Below, in pieces: positions 14,885-22,753 of a DNA stretch of 64,000 nucleotides. Source of the DNA: CAWHMS01 sp963830495. GTDB lineage: Bacteria; Actinomycetota; Actinomycetes; Propionibacteriales; Nocardioidaceae. The notes beneath the pieces are model-generated. The model ran no database searches and was not told the origin of the DNA. It saw only the letters and a list, made by a program, of their open reading frames with translations. The DNA lies in assembly GCA_963830495.1 (NCBI GenBank), contig CAWHMS010000001.1, forward strand, positions 124,001 through 188,000. The letters are read 5' to 3'. Position 1 is the stretch's first letter, and each line of letters begins with the position of its first letter. A program made the translations under genes and the position numbers.

Positions 14885-15277
14885 GTGCCGCTCTCAGAAG
14901 AGGAGCAGCGTCTGCTGGAGCAGATGGAGCAGGCGCTGGCTGCGGAGGACCCGAAGTTCGTGTCCACGATCCGCGGAGCAGCGTCGCGAAGTCACCACAA
15001 GCGCATTGTTGTGCTGGGCTGCCTGGGCTTCGTCGTGGGAGTGGCCGGCCTCATGACAGGCGCCATCGTGATGAACACCTGGATCGCCGTGGCCGGATTC
15101 CTGGTCATGCTGGGCTGTGCGTACGCCGCCCTGGTCCACTTCCGAAGGCTTGGGGACCCGGACGTGCCCACCAACGTCACCGACATCCGCGAGGCACGCA
15201 AAGGCAGCGACGCCCGCCAGGCCGGTTTCATGCACCGGATGGAAGATCGCTGGCGCCGACGCCGCGACGACTACTGA
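14885..15277 (+). CDS. DUF3040 domain membrane protein
   Basis: 130 residues. GTG 14885 follows GGAGG by about 5 nt. The N-terminus PLSEEEQRLLEQMEQAL is the DUF3040 signature, an amphipathic helix. Two hydrophobic helices follow (about 40-62 and 64-85), and the tail is basic (MEDRWRRRRDDY). The family is common in actinobacteria near cell-wall genes; its function is unknown. The gene is convergent with the transglutaminase gene. Confidence 0.88.
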   Translation: MPLSEEEQRLLEQMEQALAAEDPKFVSTIRGAASRSHHKRIVVLGCLGFVVGVAGLMTGAIVMNTWIAVAGFLVMLGCAYAALVHFRRLGDPDVPTNVTDIREARKGSDARQAGFMHRMEDRWRRRRDDY

Positions 15278-15325
15278 GCGGCGAATCCGGGGAGCAGCCG
15301 CCCAGGCGCCGCTGCGGGCAGTCGA

Positions 15326-17668
15326 TTACGGACCCGCGGACTCCGGAGCCGGACCGGCCTCGCCGCGGGGGGGCCGACCGGATCGGAGGCGGGCCCACGC
15401 CCGATGCAGATCCGGCATCAACGACGCTGGCCACCACCATGCCAGCAGCCGCTGCCTGCGCCCCACTCCATGACTCACGTCGTCCATCACCATGACCGCG
15501 TCCTGGGCGGGGTGTGCATCCGGCATCGGCGTCGCGGCGTACCGAGCCCGCTCGACGCACATGGCGAGCCGGCGCAGGGCGGCCCGGGCCTCGTCATCGG
15601 ACAGCGAGGGCGCGATCGTGCGCTCACGGGCTCGAGGCGTCATCGATCCGGTCCAGGGCATCCGGAGGTCGTGCATGTGGTCGGTGAGCTCCAACCAGGC
15701 GGCCTCGGCTGCTGCAGCGTCGTCCAGCGGGCGGCTCAGCCGCTGCCGACGAATCGTACGCCGCAGCAGCGCCGGCGCCAGCGACAGCGCGACCAGGACC
15801 GGCGGCAGCAACCACCACGGTGACGGCGCCGACGGACCCGATGAGCCCGACGCCGTGTCCGCACCCGCGGCCGCCTCGGTCGTGTTGTCGGTCGCGGTCG
15901 GACGATCGGGCAGCTCGTCGGTGGTGGCGTTCGGCAGCGTGGGATTCTCGGTGGGACCGATCGACGGGTCGGCATCGGGCGCCCAGCGGGGCAGCGCCGC
16001 GCCGACGTTGGGGGTCGGCTCGAAGCGCACCCAACCGATGCCCTCGAAGTAGAGCTCCGGCCACGCGTGCAGGTCGTAGGAAGTGAAGACGTGGTCGTCG
16101 CCGTTGCTCCGGGTCGGGTTCAAGAAGCCGACCACGACCCGGGACGGGATCCCGAGCGTCCGGGCCATCATGGCGAACGTCGCCGAGAAGTGCTGGCAGA
16201 AGCCGCGCCGCTTGTCGAGGAACTCCACCATCGCCTGGTAGCCGTAGCCGTAGCTGGCGTCGAGGTCGTAGGTGAAGTTCTCGGGGTCGCGGAAGTAGCT
16301 CTGGAGCAGCACGGCACGCTCGTAGTCGTTGGCGGCGCCTGTCGTGATCACCCTGGCCTGGTTGGTCAAGATGGCTGGTACGTCGTCGGGTACTCCGCCC
16401 CACTGTTCCTGGATCTCGGCATCCGCATCGCCGGCCCTGGCGATCTGCTCGGGGGTGGGGTCGATCGTGCTGTAGCTGATCGACGCTTCGTCGACCCGTG
16501 AGACGGCGGTGCCGTTACGCGCCACCACGGTCTGGTCCTCGGCGAAGTACGCCCAGTCCTCGCTCGGGAGGGCCACGGTCGATGCGTTGAAGGGCACAGG
16601 GAACCAGGCGCTGTTGGACGGGAACTCCTCGGTCGGTCGGACGGCGAGACTGTGTGGCGTCCGGGTCACGTCGCTGCTCAGGCCGGTGGGTCCGGGCAGC
16701 ACCGACTGCACGGGGATGGTGTCGCCGAGGTCGAATGTGCCGGTGGTCCAAGCGTTGGGTCCCGGCTGGTCGACCACCGTCAGCCGCAGGTACGACGGCG
16801 GGATGTCGCTCGTCACGTCGAGGTAGGCCACCTCCTCATCGCGACGCAGCGCACTGGCCAGGCTGACCATCGGGTCGTTGAAGGAGACATTCCCACCCGA
16901 GCCGGAGCCGGAGCCGATGCCGCCGCCATTGTCGAACAGTGAGGCACTGAGCGTGGGGATGAAGATCGGGACCACGACGGCCGTGGCCAGTGAGAGCACC
17001 GCGATCCGCTGTCCGCTGGAGCGCAGCGCCCTGGTGTCCATGGCATCGTCGGAGTGCGCGACGCTGCCGTGCGCGACGAGTCGCCCCCAGTGGCCCAGTC
17101 GATCGCGCTCCGCCGCCGTGAGGAGACCGACGAACGCCGCCGCACCGATCAGGAAGCTGACGAGCGGAACACCGTCAGGCAGGGCGGCGACCGGAACGGT
17201 GTACAGGGCGAGCAGGGGCAGGCCGGCCAGCGGCACCCGGTCGACGGCGATCGCGAGGTCGACGAGGACGGCGATCACGCCGATGAAGAACACCAGCATG
17301 AGCAGCAACCCCGGATCGTGAGGAGCCGGCGCGGCGTAGTCGTTGGCGGTGCGCACGCCCTCGGTGAGCACCGCGTCGATGCCGCTCCAGGTATCCCTCG
17401 TCGGGATCACCCCGGCGACCAGGTCGTCGCCGAACCCCCACAGCAGCAGCTCGGCGAGCAGCACGAGCTGTGCCACCAGCACGAGCGGGGTCGGCGTACG
17501 CAGCGCCCGGAGTCCGATCCCTGCGAGTACCAGGGCCAGGCTGGTGAGCGCGCCCCAGGCGACATAGCTGGACTGCTGGACAGCGGTGATGAACGACAGC
17601 GACATGGCCACCGTCGCAAGCCATCCGAGCAATGCCAGCCGGTTGCGCTCGTTCACCCCAGACGTCAT
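15326..17668 (-). CDS. TgpA-type membrane transglutaminase-like protein
   Basis: 780 residues. ATG 17668 overlaps the DUF58 stop by 4 bp (ATGA), so translation is coupled. Residues about 12-210 contain six or so membrane helices (DUF3488-like). An exported transglutaminase core follows, with RRGFCQHFSATFAMMAR (catalytic Cys about 491), DLHAWPELYF (His about 534) and GWVRFEPTP. A Ser/Pro/Ala-rich stretch, another membrane helix (WWLLPPVLVALSLAPALL, about 655-675) and a cytoplasmic DUF4129-like tail complete it. It is the last gene of moxR-DUF58-tgpA, a conserved envelope module of unknown substrate. Confidence 0.9.
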   Translation of the reverse strand: MTSGVNERNRLALLGWLATVAMSLSFITAVQQSSYVAWGALTSLALVLAGIGLRALRTPTPLVLVAQLVLLAELLLWGFGDDLVAGVIPTRDTWSGIDAVLTEGVRTANDYAAPAPHDPGLLLMLVFFIGVIAVLVDLAIAVDRVPLAGLPLLALYTVPVAALPDGVPLVSFLIGAAAFVGLLTAAERDRLGHWGRLVAHGSVAHSDDAMDTRALRSSGQRIAVLSLATAVVVPIFIPTLSASLFDNGGGIGSGSGSGGNVSFNDPMVSLASALRRDEEVAYLDVTSDIPPSYLRLTVVDQPGPNAWTTGTFDLGDTIPVQSVLPGPTGLSSDVTRTPHSLAVRPTEEFPSNSAWFPVPFNASTVALPSEDWAYFAEDQTVVARNGTAVSRVDEASISYSTIDPTPEQIARAGDADAEIQEQWGGVPDDVPAILTNQARVITTGAANDYERAVLLQSYFRDPENFTYDLDASYGYGYQAMVEFLDKRRGFCQHFSATFAMMARTLGIPSRVVVGFLNPTRSNGDDHVFTSYDLHAWPELYFEGIGWVRFEPTPNVGAALPRWAPDADPSIGPTENPTLPNATTDELPDRPTATDNTTEAAAGADTASGSSGPSAPSPWWLLPPVLVALSLAPALLRRTIRRQRLSRPLDDAAAAEAAWLELTDHMHDLRMPWTGSMTPRARERTIAPSLSDDEARAALRRLAMCVERARYAATPMPDAHPAQDAVMVMDDVSHGVGRRQRLLAWWWPASLMPDLHRAWARLRSGRPPRGEAGPAPESAGP

Positions 17669-18969
17669 GCGGCCGGCCCCCCGCCGGGCACGCGGACGCC
17701 CCGACCGAACTCGCGGGAGTCCTGCCGGCTGGCCCCGAGGTGCCGCCACAACGTGGGCAGCCGATCGCCTGGGCGGGCGACGACGGTGGTCCAGCCACCG
17801 CGCCGCAGCAACCTCGCCTGCTCGTCGCTCGACGTGCCGACGTCCGCCGGTCCGGAGCTCCACGCGGTCACGTCGAGGAGTAGGGCGAGAGACCGCGAGG
17901 CGGCGGCGCGCAGGGACGACAAGGCGGTGACGTCGGTCGGCGTGACCGCGCCGAGCACTGCGATCACCAGTCCGGTCGCGTAGTGCTCCTGGGACACCCG
18001 GCCGAGGTCGCGGCCGTGGCTGTTCTGCACGACCGCGAGGGAGTCCAGCAGCAGCTCGATCTCCGCCAGACCGCTCACGCCGCGGTCGTGCCACGTGGTG
18101 TCGGTACGCCGGGTGTCGTCACTCAGCAGCCGGACGAGGAACGCCTGCTCGACGAGGTGTGACCCGATCGAGGCGGCCGCGGACACGGCGTACTCGAAGC
18201 TCGACGCCGGGCCGGCACCTCGATGAGCGACCGTGCGGGTGTCGAGCAACAGCGTGGCGCGGGACTGGTGCGGCTGCTCCTCGCGCCGCACCATGAGCTC
18301 GTCGGCGCGGGCGGACGAGCGCCAGTGGATGCGGCGGAGATCGTCTCCGAGTCGGTACTCACGGACGGTCACGTCCTCGGTGCCGGCGGCGGCGAAGGCC
18401 CGGGGGCGGTTGTCGCCGGTGCCGGACCAGTCCCCGGTGAGTGGCAGCGGAGGCAGCTTCGCGACGGCTGGGGTCACCACCAGAGCCGAGCGGGTGGTGA
18501 ACGAGCGACCCAGCTCGACGAAGCCGAAGGGGTCGGAGATCCGCACTGTCAGCGGCCCGATCAGGTAGCGACCGCGCACCTCAGACCGCACGCCGTACGT
18601 CATCGTGCGGTGCCAGCGGGGGCGCAGCTGGTCCAGCACATACCGCGCCCGGCTGCCCAGCACGTAGGGCACGTTGTCCTCGAGCAGCATGAAGCCGGTC
18701 GGCACCCGGCCAGGGTTCTCGAGGTGGATCGAGACCTGGGCGGACTGTCCTGCCTGGATCCGGGCCGGCACGATCTCGCGACGTGAGGTGAGCAGGTAGC
18801 GGGAGCGGCGGGCGATCAACGCCGTGATGACCGGCAGGCTGATGAGGAGCAGTCCGACGCGGAGCAGATCCTGCTGGCCGAGCACGATGGCGCACGCGGC
18901 ACTGGTGACACCGGCCGACAGGAAGGCCCGGCCTCTGGTCGTCAGGGTGGAGAGGGCTCCGCGCACCAC
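17665..18969 (-). CDS. DUF58 domain protein
   Basis: 434 residues. Two N-terminal membrane helices (about 12-50) are followed by a beta-rich region and then the DUF58 signature REYRLGDDLRRIHWRSSAR (about 205-223), leading into a vWA-like C-terminal domain. It is the middle gene of a MoxR-ATPase operon: 5 bp after the moxR stop, and overlapping the transglutaminase start by 4 bp. Such proteins are thought to be MoxR partners in assembling or activating the membrane complex. GTG 18969 is taken as the start. Confidence 0.9.
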   Translation of the reverse strand: MVRGALSTLTTRGRAFLSAGVTSAACAIVLGQQDLLRVGLLLISLPVITALIARRSRYLLTSRREIVPARIQAGQSAQVSIHLENPGRVPTGFMLLEDNVPYVLGSRARYVLDQLRPRWHRTMTYGVRSEVRGRYLIGPLTVRISDPFGFVELGRSFTTRSALVVTPAVAKLPPLPLTGDWSGTGDNRPRAFAAAGTEDVTVREYRLGDDLRRIHWRSSARADELMVRREEQPHQSRATLLLDTRTVAHRGAGPASSFEYAVSAAASIGSHLVEQAFLVRLLSDDTRRTDTTWHDRGVSGLAEIELLLDSLAVVQNSHGRDLGRVSQEHYATGLVIAVLGAVTPTDVTALSSLRAAASRSLALLLDVTAWSSGPADVGTSSDEQARLLRRGGWTTVVARPGDRLPTLWRHLGASRQDSREFGRGVRVPGGGPAA

Positions 18970-18974
18970 GCCGC

Positions 18975-19940
18975 CTAGGCGCTGGCAGCGGCGGGGCTGT
19001 CGGGCACCACCAGGGCTCGCAGGATCGACGTGATGACCTGCTCGCTGCCCCGGCCACCCATCTGCGCCTCCAGCCCGGTGATGAGCCGGTGCGCGAGCAC
19101 GGGCACGGCGAGCGACTGGATGTCGTCGGGGATGACGTAGTCCCGGGCCGCCAGCGCCGCGTGCGCGCGGGCCGCCCGGATCAGGTGCAGCGATGCCCGA
19201 GGGGAGGCACCGAGGCGCAGGTCGGGCGAGTGCCGGGTGGCAGCGGAGATGTCGATGGCGTACTGCTTCACCGACTCCGCGACATGCACCGTGCGCACCA
19301 GCTCGACCAGCTTGGTGATCTCGGCGCCATCGGTCACCGGCTCAAGGTCGTCGAGGGGATTGGCCGCCGAGTGGGTGTCGAGCATCGCCAGCTCGGCGCT
19401 CGGCACCGGATAGCCCATGGAAACCCGCGCCATGAAGCGGTCCCGCTGGGCCTCGGGCAGCGGATAGGTGCCTTCCATCTCGATGGGATTCTGGGTGGCG
19501 ATCACCATGAAGGGTGGCTGCAATGGGTACGTCGTGCCATCGACCGTGACCTGCCGCTCCTCCATGCACTCGAGCAGCGCCGACTGCGTCTTCGGCGACG
19601 CGCGGTTGATCTCGTCACCGACGACGACGTTGGCGAAGACGCCGCCGGGGCGGAACTCGAACGCGCGCGTCTCCCGGTTGTAGATCGAGACCCCGGTGAC
19701 ATCCGAGGGGAGCAGATCGGGGGTGAACTGGATGCGCTTGACCGTGCAGTCGATGGAGCGGGCGAGCGCCTTGGCGAGCATCGTCTTGCCGACGCCGGGG
19801 ACGTCCTCGATCAGCAGGTGGCCTTCGGCGAGCAGCACCGTGACCGCTGTACGAGTGACATCGGGCTTGCCTTCGATGACCCGCTCGATGTTGCCCGTGA
19901 CCCGCTGCGTCACCGCGGACAGCGTGTCGAAACTGCTCAT
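18975..19940 (-). CDS. MoxR-family AAA+ ATPase
   Basis: 321 residues. Walker A is EDVPGVGKTMLAKALA (GVGKT about 49-53). Walker B is in VVVGDEINRASPKTQSALLECMEE, the MoxR hallmark, and FMVIATQNPIEMEGTYPLPEAQRDRF holds sensor 1 and the Arg finger region. The C-terminal lid ends at LEAQMGGRGSEQVI. ATG 19940 has a GGGAGA site on the minus strand. First gene of the moxR-DUF58-tgpA operon; acts as a cytoplasmic chaperone ATPase for its membrane partners. Confidence 0.95.
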   Translation of the reverse strand: MSSFDTLSAVTQRVTGNIERVIEGKPDVTRTAVTVLLAEGHLLIEDVPGVGKTMLAKALARSIDCTVKRIQFTPDLLPSDVTGVSIYNRETRAFEFRPGGVFANVVVGDEINRASPKTQSALLECMEERQVTVDGTTYPLQPPFMVIATQNPIEMEGTYPLPEAQRDRFMARVSMGYPVPSAELAMLDTHSAANPLDDLEPVTDGAEITKLVELVRTVHVAESVKQYAIDISAATRHSPDLRLGASPRASLHLIRAARAHAALAARDYVIPDDIQSLAVPVLAHRLITGLEAQMGGRGSEQVITSILRALVVPDSPAAASA

Positions 19941-20249
19941 TCATCTCCCCTTGCGCGTCGCCTGGCGCTCACCGCACCGGTTCGGGTCGATCTTGACAAC
20001 TGGGGTGTCGACGACGCGAGCAGCGGCGATAACGATGTGGACACGGCCACCCCGTGTGCCTCCCCACCCACGCGGCCTCCCCGAGACCAGTGCGGGACGC
20101 ACCGGCGCGCCCCACTGTGCCCCACAGGGTACGCCCCTGTGCCCACCTTCCTGCCCTGACCTGGTCCGTCGTCCGTCGGCCGGGTGACCACGGGCGTCGG
20201 TGCCAGCGGGGCGACGCCCGGTCTCGACACGCGCCAGGTGTGGTGCTGG
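19941..20249. other. Intergenic region between moxR and mraZ, no gene seen
   Basis: About 310 bp separating the divergent moxR operon and the dcw cluster. No frame in it has convincing codon use or a family match. It contains a TTGACA at 19993-19998 on the plus strand, but no -10 at a usable distance follows. Promoters for moxR must lie here, but I cannot place them with confidence. Confidence 0.5.
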
Positions 20250-20293
20250 TGGGGAAGAATGGAGTAGAGTGGGGCATCGTGGAGCAGTTGGGA
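20250..20293 (+). promoter_or_regulatory. MraZ-binding box: TGGNG repeats with 10-bp period
   Basis: TGGGG at 20250, TGGAG at 20260, TGGGG at 20270 and TGGAG at 20280 are spaced exactly 10 bp, and TGGGA follows at 20289. This matches the known MraZ operator type (TGGG-containing 5-mers separated by 5-nt spacers) and lies immediately before mraZ, so autoregulation of the dcw cluster is expected. A TAGAGT at 20265-20270 inside the array is a candidate -10. Confidence 0.75.
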
Positions 20294-20319
20294 GCCATCG
20301 TCGGGACGGGAGGTGGGCT

Positions 20320-20760
20320 GTGTTCCTGGGCACGCACACCCCGCGCTTGGACGAGAAGGGCCGGTTGTTCCTCCCGGCCAAGTTCCGCGACGAGCTCGCC
20401 GAGGGTCTCGTGGTGACCAGGGGCCAGGAGCGCTGCCTCTACGTGTGGCCGCCGGTGGAGTTCCGGGCCTTCACCGAGCAGCTTCGATCGACGCCGCTGA
20501 CTAATCGCAAGGGGCGTGACTTCATGCGCATGCTCTTCGCCGGTGCCTCCGCCGAGACGCCGGACAAGCAGGGCCGCGTCACGCTTCCTCCGGTGCTGCG
20601 CGACTACGCCGGGCTGCGCAAGGACTGCGTGGTGATCGGCGCGTTCAACCGGGTGGAGATCTGGGACGCGGCGGCGTGGGCCACCTACAGCAGCGAGCAG
20701 GAGCCGGCCTTCGCCGACTGGTCGGAGGAGGTGTTCCCCGACAGCCCGACCGGATCGTGA
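20320..20760 (+). CDS. mraZ: MraZ, transcriptional regulator of the dcw cluster
   Basis: 146-residue AbrB-like DNA-binding protein with the duplicated MraZ fold: FLGTHTPRLDEKGRLFLPAKFRDEL at the N-terminus and AETPDKQGRVTLPPVLRDYAG in the second half. The two DxKGR/DKQGR turns are the DNA-binding signatures. GTG 20320 is chosen because GGGAGG lies 5-8 nt upstream and the MFLGTH start is typical. First gene of the dcw cluster. Confidence 0.95.
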   Translation: MFLGTHTPRLDEKGRLFLPAKFRDELAEGLVVTRGQERCLYVWPPVEFRAFTEQLRSTPLTNRKGRDFMRMLFAGASAETPDKQGRVTLPPVLRDYAGLRKDCVVIGAFNRVEIWDAAAWATYSSEQEPAFADWSEEVFPDSPTGS

Positions 20761-20999
20761 GCGATCACCGCCATCAGCCCACCCCAATCAGCAGAGCCTC
20801 GTACGTCGAGGCCTCCGTACCGCAGCACCTCACCAGCTGGCGCACCTTCCCCGGCGCCAGCCGGAGCCTCCCTCGAAGTGCCGCGGGCGGGGACCTGGCC
20901 GTACGACGCGACCACATCCGGACCATCCACGCCAGCATCCGCCATCCGGGTCCGACCCGGTCCAGTCATCCGCAGCGCCAACGCAGCCGAGGGGTCGAA

Positions 21000-21155
21000 A
21001 TGACGAGCTGGGGAGTTCTCGCACCCACCGAGGAGAGGCCGGTCCGCCGGGTTCGCGAGGAGGTGCGGGACGGGCTCGCGGTCGTCTGCGTCTCGGCTCT
21101 GGCGTCGAGCAGCGTGGCCCTCCTGGTCACGGTCATCGCCTGGCTGGCCGGCTAG
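21000..21155 (+). CDS. Small membrane protein between mraZ and rsmH
   Basis: 51 residues from ATG 21000, preceded by GAGGGG. A charged N-terminal half (EERPVRRVREEVRDG) is followed by one hydrophobic helix (LAVVCVSALASSSVALLVTVIAWLAG, about 26-51) ending at the stop, 8 bp before rsmH. The frame is open back to GTG 20757, which overlaps the mraZ stop, so a 132-residue version is possible. The upstream part is His/Arg/Ser-rich and unconvincing. Position suggests a small divisome-associated membrane protein; no family recognised. Confidence 0.6.
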   Translation: MTSWGVLAPTEERPVRRVREEVRDGLAVVCVSALASSSVALLVTVIAWLAG

Positions 21156-21163
21156 TCGAGCCG

Positions 21164-22117
21164 ATGACAGATCCACGCCACGTCCCCGTACTCCTCGATC
21201 GGGTCGTTGCCCTCGTCGCGCCGGCGCTGGAGCGTTCCGGCTCGGTGATGGTGGATGCCACGGTGGGCCTGGCCGGTCACTCCGCGGCGATCCTCGGCCG
21301 ATGCCCCGGGTCTCGCTTGGTCGGCATCGACCGCGACCCGGAGGCGCTGGCCATCGCGGCCGAGCGGCTGGCGCCGTACGCGAACCGCACGACGCTGGTG
21401 CACGCCGTCTACGACGAGTTGCCCCGGGTGCTCGCCGACCTCGGGCTGCGCCGGGTGCATGGGGTGCTGTTCGACCTCGGCGTCAGCTCGATGCAGCTCG
21501 ACGTGCGTGAGCGTGGCTTCGCCTATGCGCAGGACGCCCCCCTGGACATGCGGATGGACGGTGCCGGCCCCCTCACCGCGGCCGACGTGCTCAACACCTA
21601 CTCGACAGCCGAGCTGACTCGGGTGCTGTCCCGCTACGGCGAGGAGCGGTTCGCGCGCAGGATCGCAGCGGCTATCGTGCGGACGCGAGCACGTCGGCCG
21701 TTCTCGACGAGCGCCCCGCTGGTCGAGCTGATTCGGCAGTCGATCCCCGCAGCAGCGCGCCGTACCGGGGGCAACCCGGCCAAGCGCACCTTCCAGGCCC
21801 TGCGCATCGAGGTCAACGACGAGCTCGGGGCGCTCGAGCGGGCGCTGCCGGCTGCGGTGGGCTCACTGGCGGTGGGCGGGCGGGTGGTCGTCATGTCCTA
21901 CCACTCCCTCGAGGACCGGCTGGTCAAGCAGGTGCTGACCCGCCGGGCGACGTCGACCGCGCCACCCGACCTGCCGGTGGTGCCACCGGGTCACGAGCCG
22001 GAGCTTCGGCTGCTCACGCGAGGCGCCGAGACGGCGAGCAAGACGGAGATCGACGCAAACCCTCGGGCCGCCTCGGTCCGGGTTCGCGCCGCCGAACGGG
22101 TGAGGGAGGCCGCATGA
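21164..22117 (+). CDS. rsmH: 16S rRNA (cytosine(1402)-N(4))-methyltransferase
   Basis: 317 residues, formerly MraW. HVPVLLDRVVALVAP at the N-terminus, VDATVGLAGHSAAIL (SAM motif I variant, about 28-42), GIDRDPEAL (ribose-binding Asp), GVLFDLGVSSMQLD (motif IV), RGFAYAQDAPLDMRM and the C-terminal SYHSLEDRLVKQ are all family signatures. It methylates N4 of C1402 in 16S rRNA. It overlaps ftsL by 4 bp (ATGA). Confidence 0.97.
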   Translation: MTDPRHVPVLLDRVVALVAPALERSGSVMVDATVGLAGHSAAILGRCPGSRLVGIDRDPEALAIAAERLAPYANRTTLVHAVYDELPRVLADLGLRRVHGVLFDLGVSSMQLDVRERGFAYAQDAPLDMRMDGAGPLTAADVLNTYSTAELTRVLSRYGEERFARRIAAAIVRTRARRPFSTSAPLVELIRQSIPAAARRTGGNPAKRTFQALRIEVNDELGALERALPAAVGSLAVGGRVVVMSYHSLEDRLVKQVLTRRATSTAPPDLPVVPPGHEPELRLLTRGAETASKTEIDANPRAASVRVRAAERVREAA

Positions 22118-22704
22118 GCACGATGCCCAGCCACGCGAGAGGCCGGTCCTGGCTGCAGGGCACGTTGCCGCGACCCCGGCTCACCATCGTGCCGAGGGTC
22201 TCATCGCGCGCACCGCGGGTGCCGTTCGTGATCCTGGTCGTCCTGGTGCTCGGCGCGGGTCTCATCGGCCTGCTGTTGCTCAACACCGCGTTGCAGCGCG
22301 GCGCCTACGAGCTCAGCGACCTGCGCTCCAGCTCCGATGCCCTGTCGATCAAGGAGCAGAGCCTGCACATGGAGGTCGCCGTGCTCCGCCAGCCGCGGCA
22401 CGTGGCCGAGGCCGCGCTGGCGTTGGGCATGGTCCGTCACGACAGTCCGGCGTTCCTCGACCTCGGCAGCGGCCGGGTGACCGGGGCGGCGACCCCGGCG
22501 GAGGCCGACGACATCCCGATCGTCGACGTGCGACCGGGGACGCCGGCCGCGCACTCGTCGAAGTCACTGCCGCTGGTCGCGGGCGCGGCCAACAGCGCGT
22601 CCACCGGGGTCGAACGAGTGCAACCGACCGGCGCCGACACCCGGCCGACCTCCCAGGATCCGCCGACCGGACAGGCTACAAATAACTCCAGTAACTCTGG
22701 ATAG
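22114..22704 (+). CDS. ftsL: FtsL-like cell division protein
   Basis: 196 residues. A basic cytoplasmic N-terminus (about 1-33) leads to one membrane helix (FVILVVLVLGAGLIGLLLL, about 38-56), then a coiled-coil-prone segment (LSDLRSSSDALSIKEQSLHMEVAVLR, about 67-92) with AEAALALGMVR, as in bitopic FtsL. A long Ala/Thr/Ser-rich tail (about 120-196) is an extra. Position between rsmH and ftsI supports the call; sequence identity to FtsL is inherently weak. Expected to bridge FtsQ/FtsB and FtsI/FtsW at the septum. Confidence 0.85.
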   Translation: MSTMPSHARGRSWLQGTLPRPRLTIVPRVSSRAPRVPFVILVVLVLGAGLIGLLLLNTALQRGAYELSDLRSSSDALSIKEQSLHMEVAVLRQPRHVAEAALALGMVRHDSPAFLDLGSGRVTGAATPAEADDIPIVDVRPGTPAAHSSKSLPLVAGAANSASTGVERVQPTGADTRPTSQDPPTGQATNNSSNSG

Positions 22705-22753
22705 CATCATTCACTTCAGCCACACGAGTTACCGGGTGGGAGGGGAGCAGTCA

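Noticed and set aside
19993..20033. TTGACA plus GATAAC as a promoter toward mraZ
   Set aside because: The spacing is 29 bp, outside any usable range.
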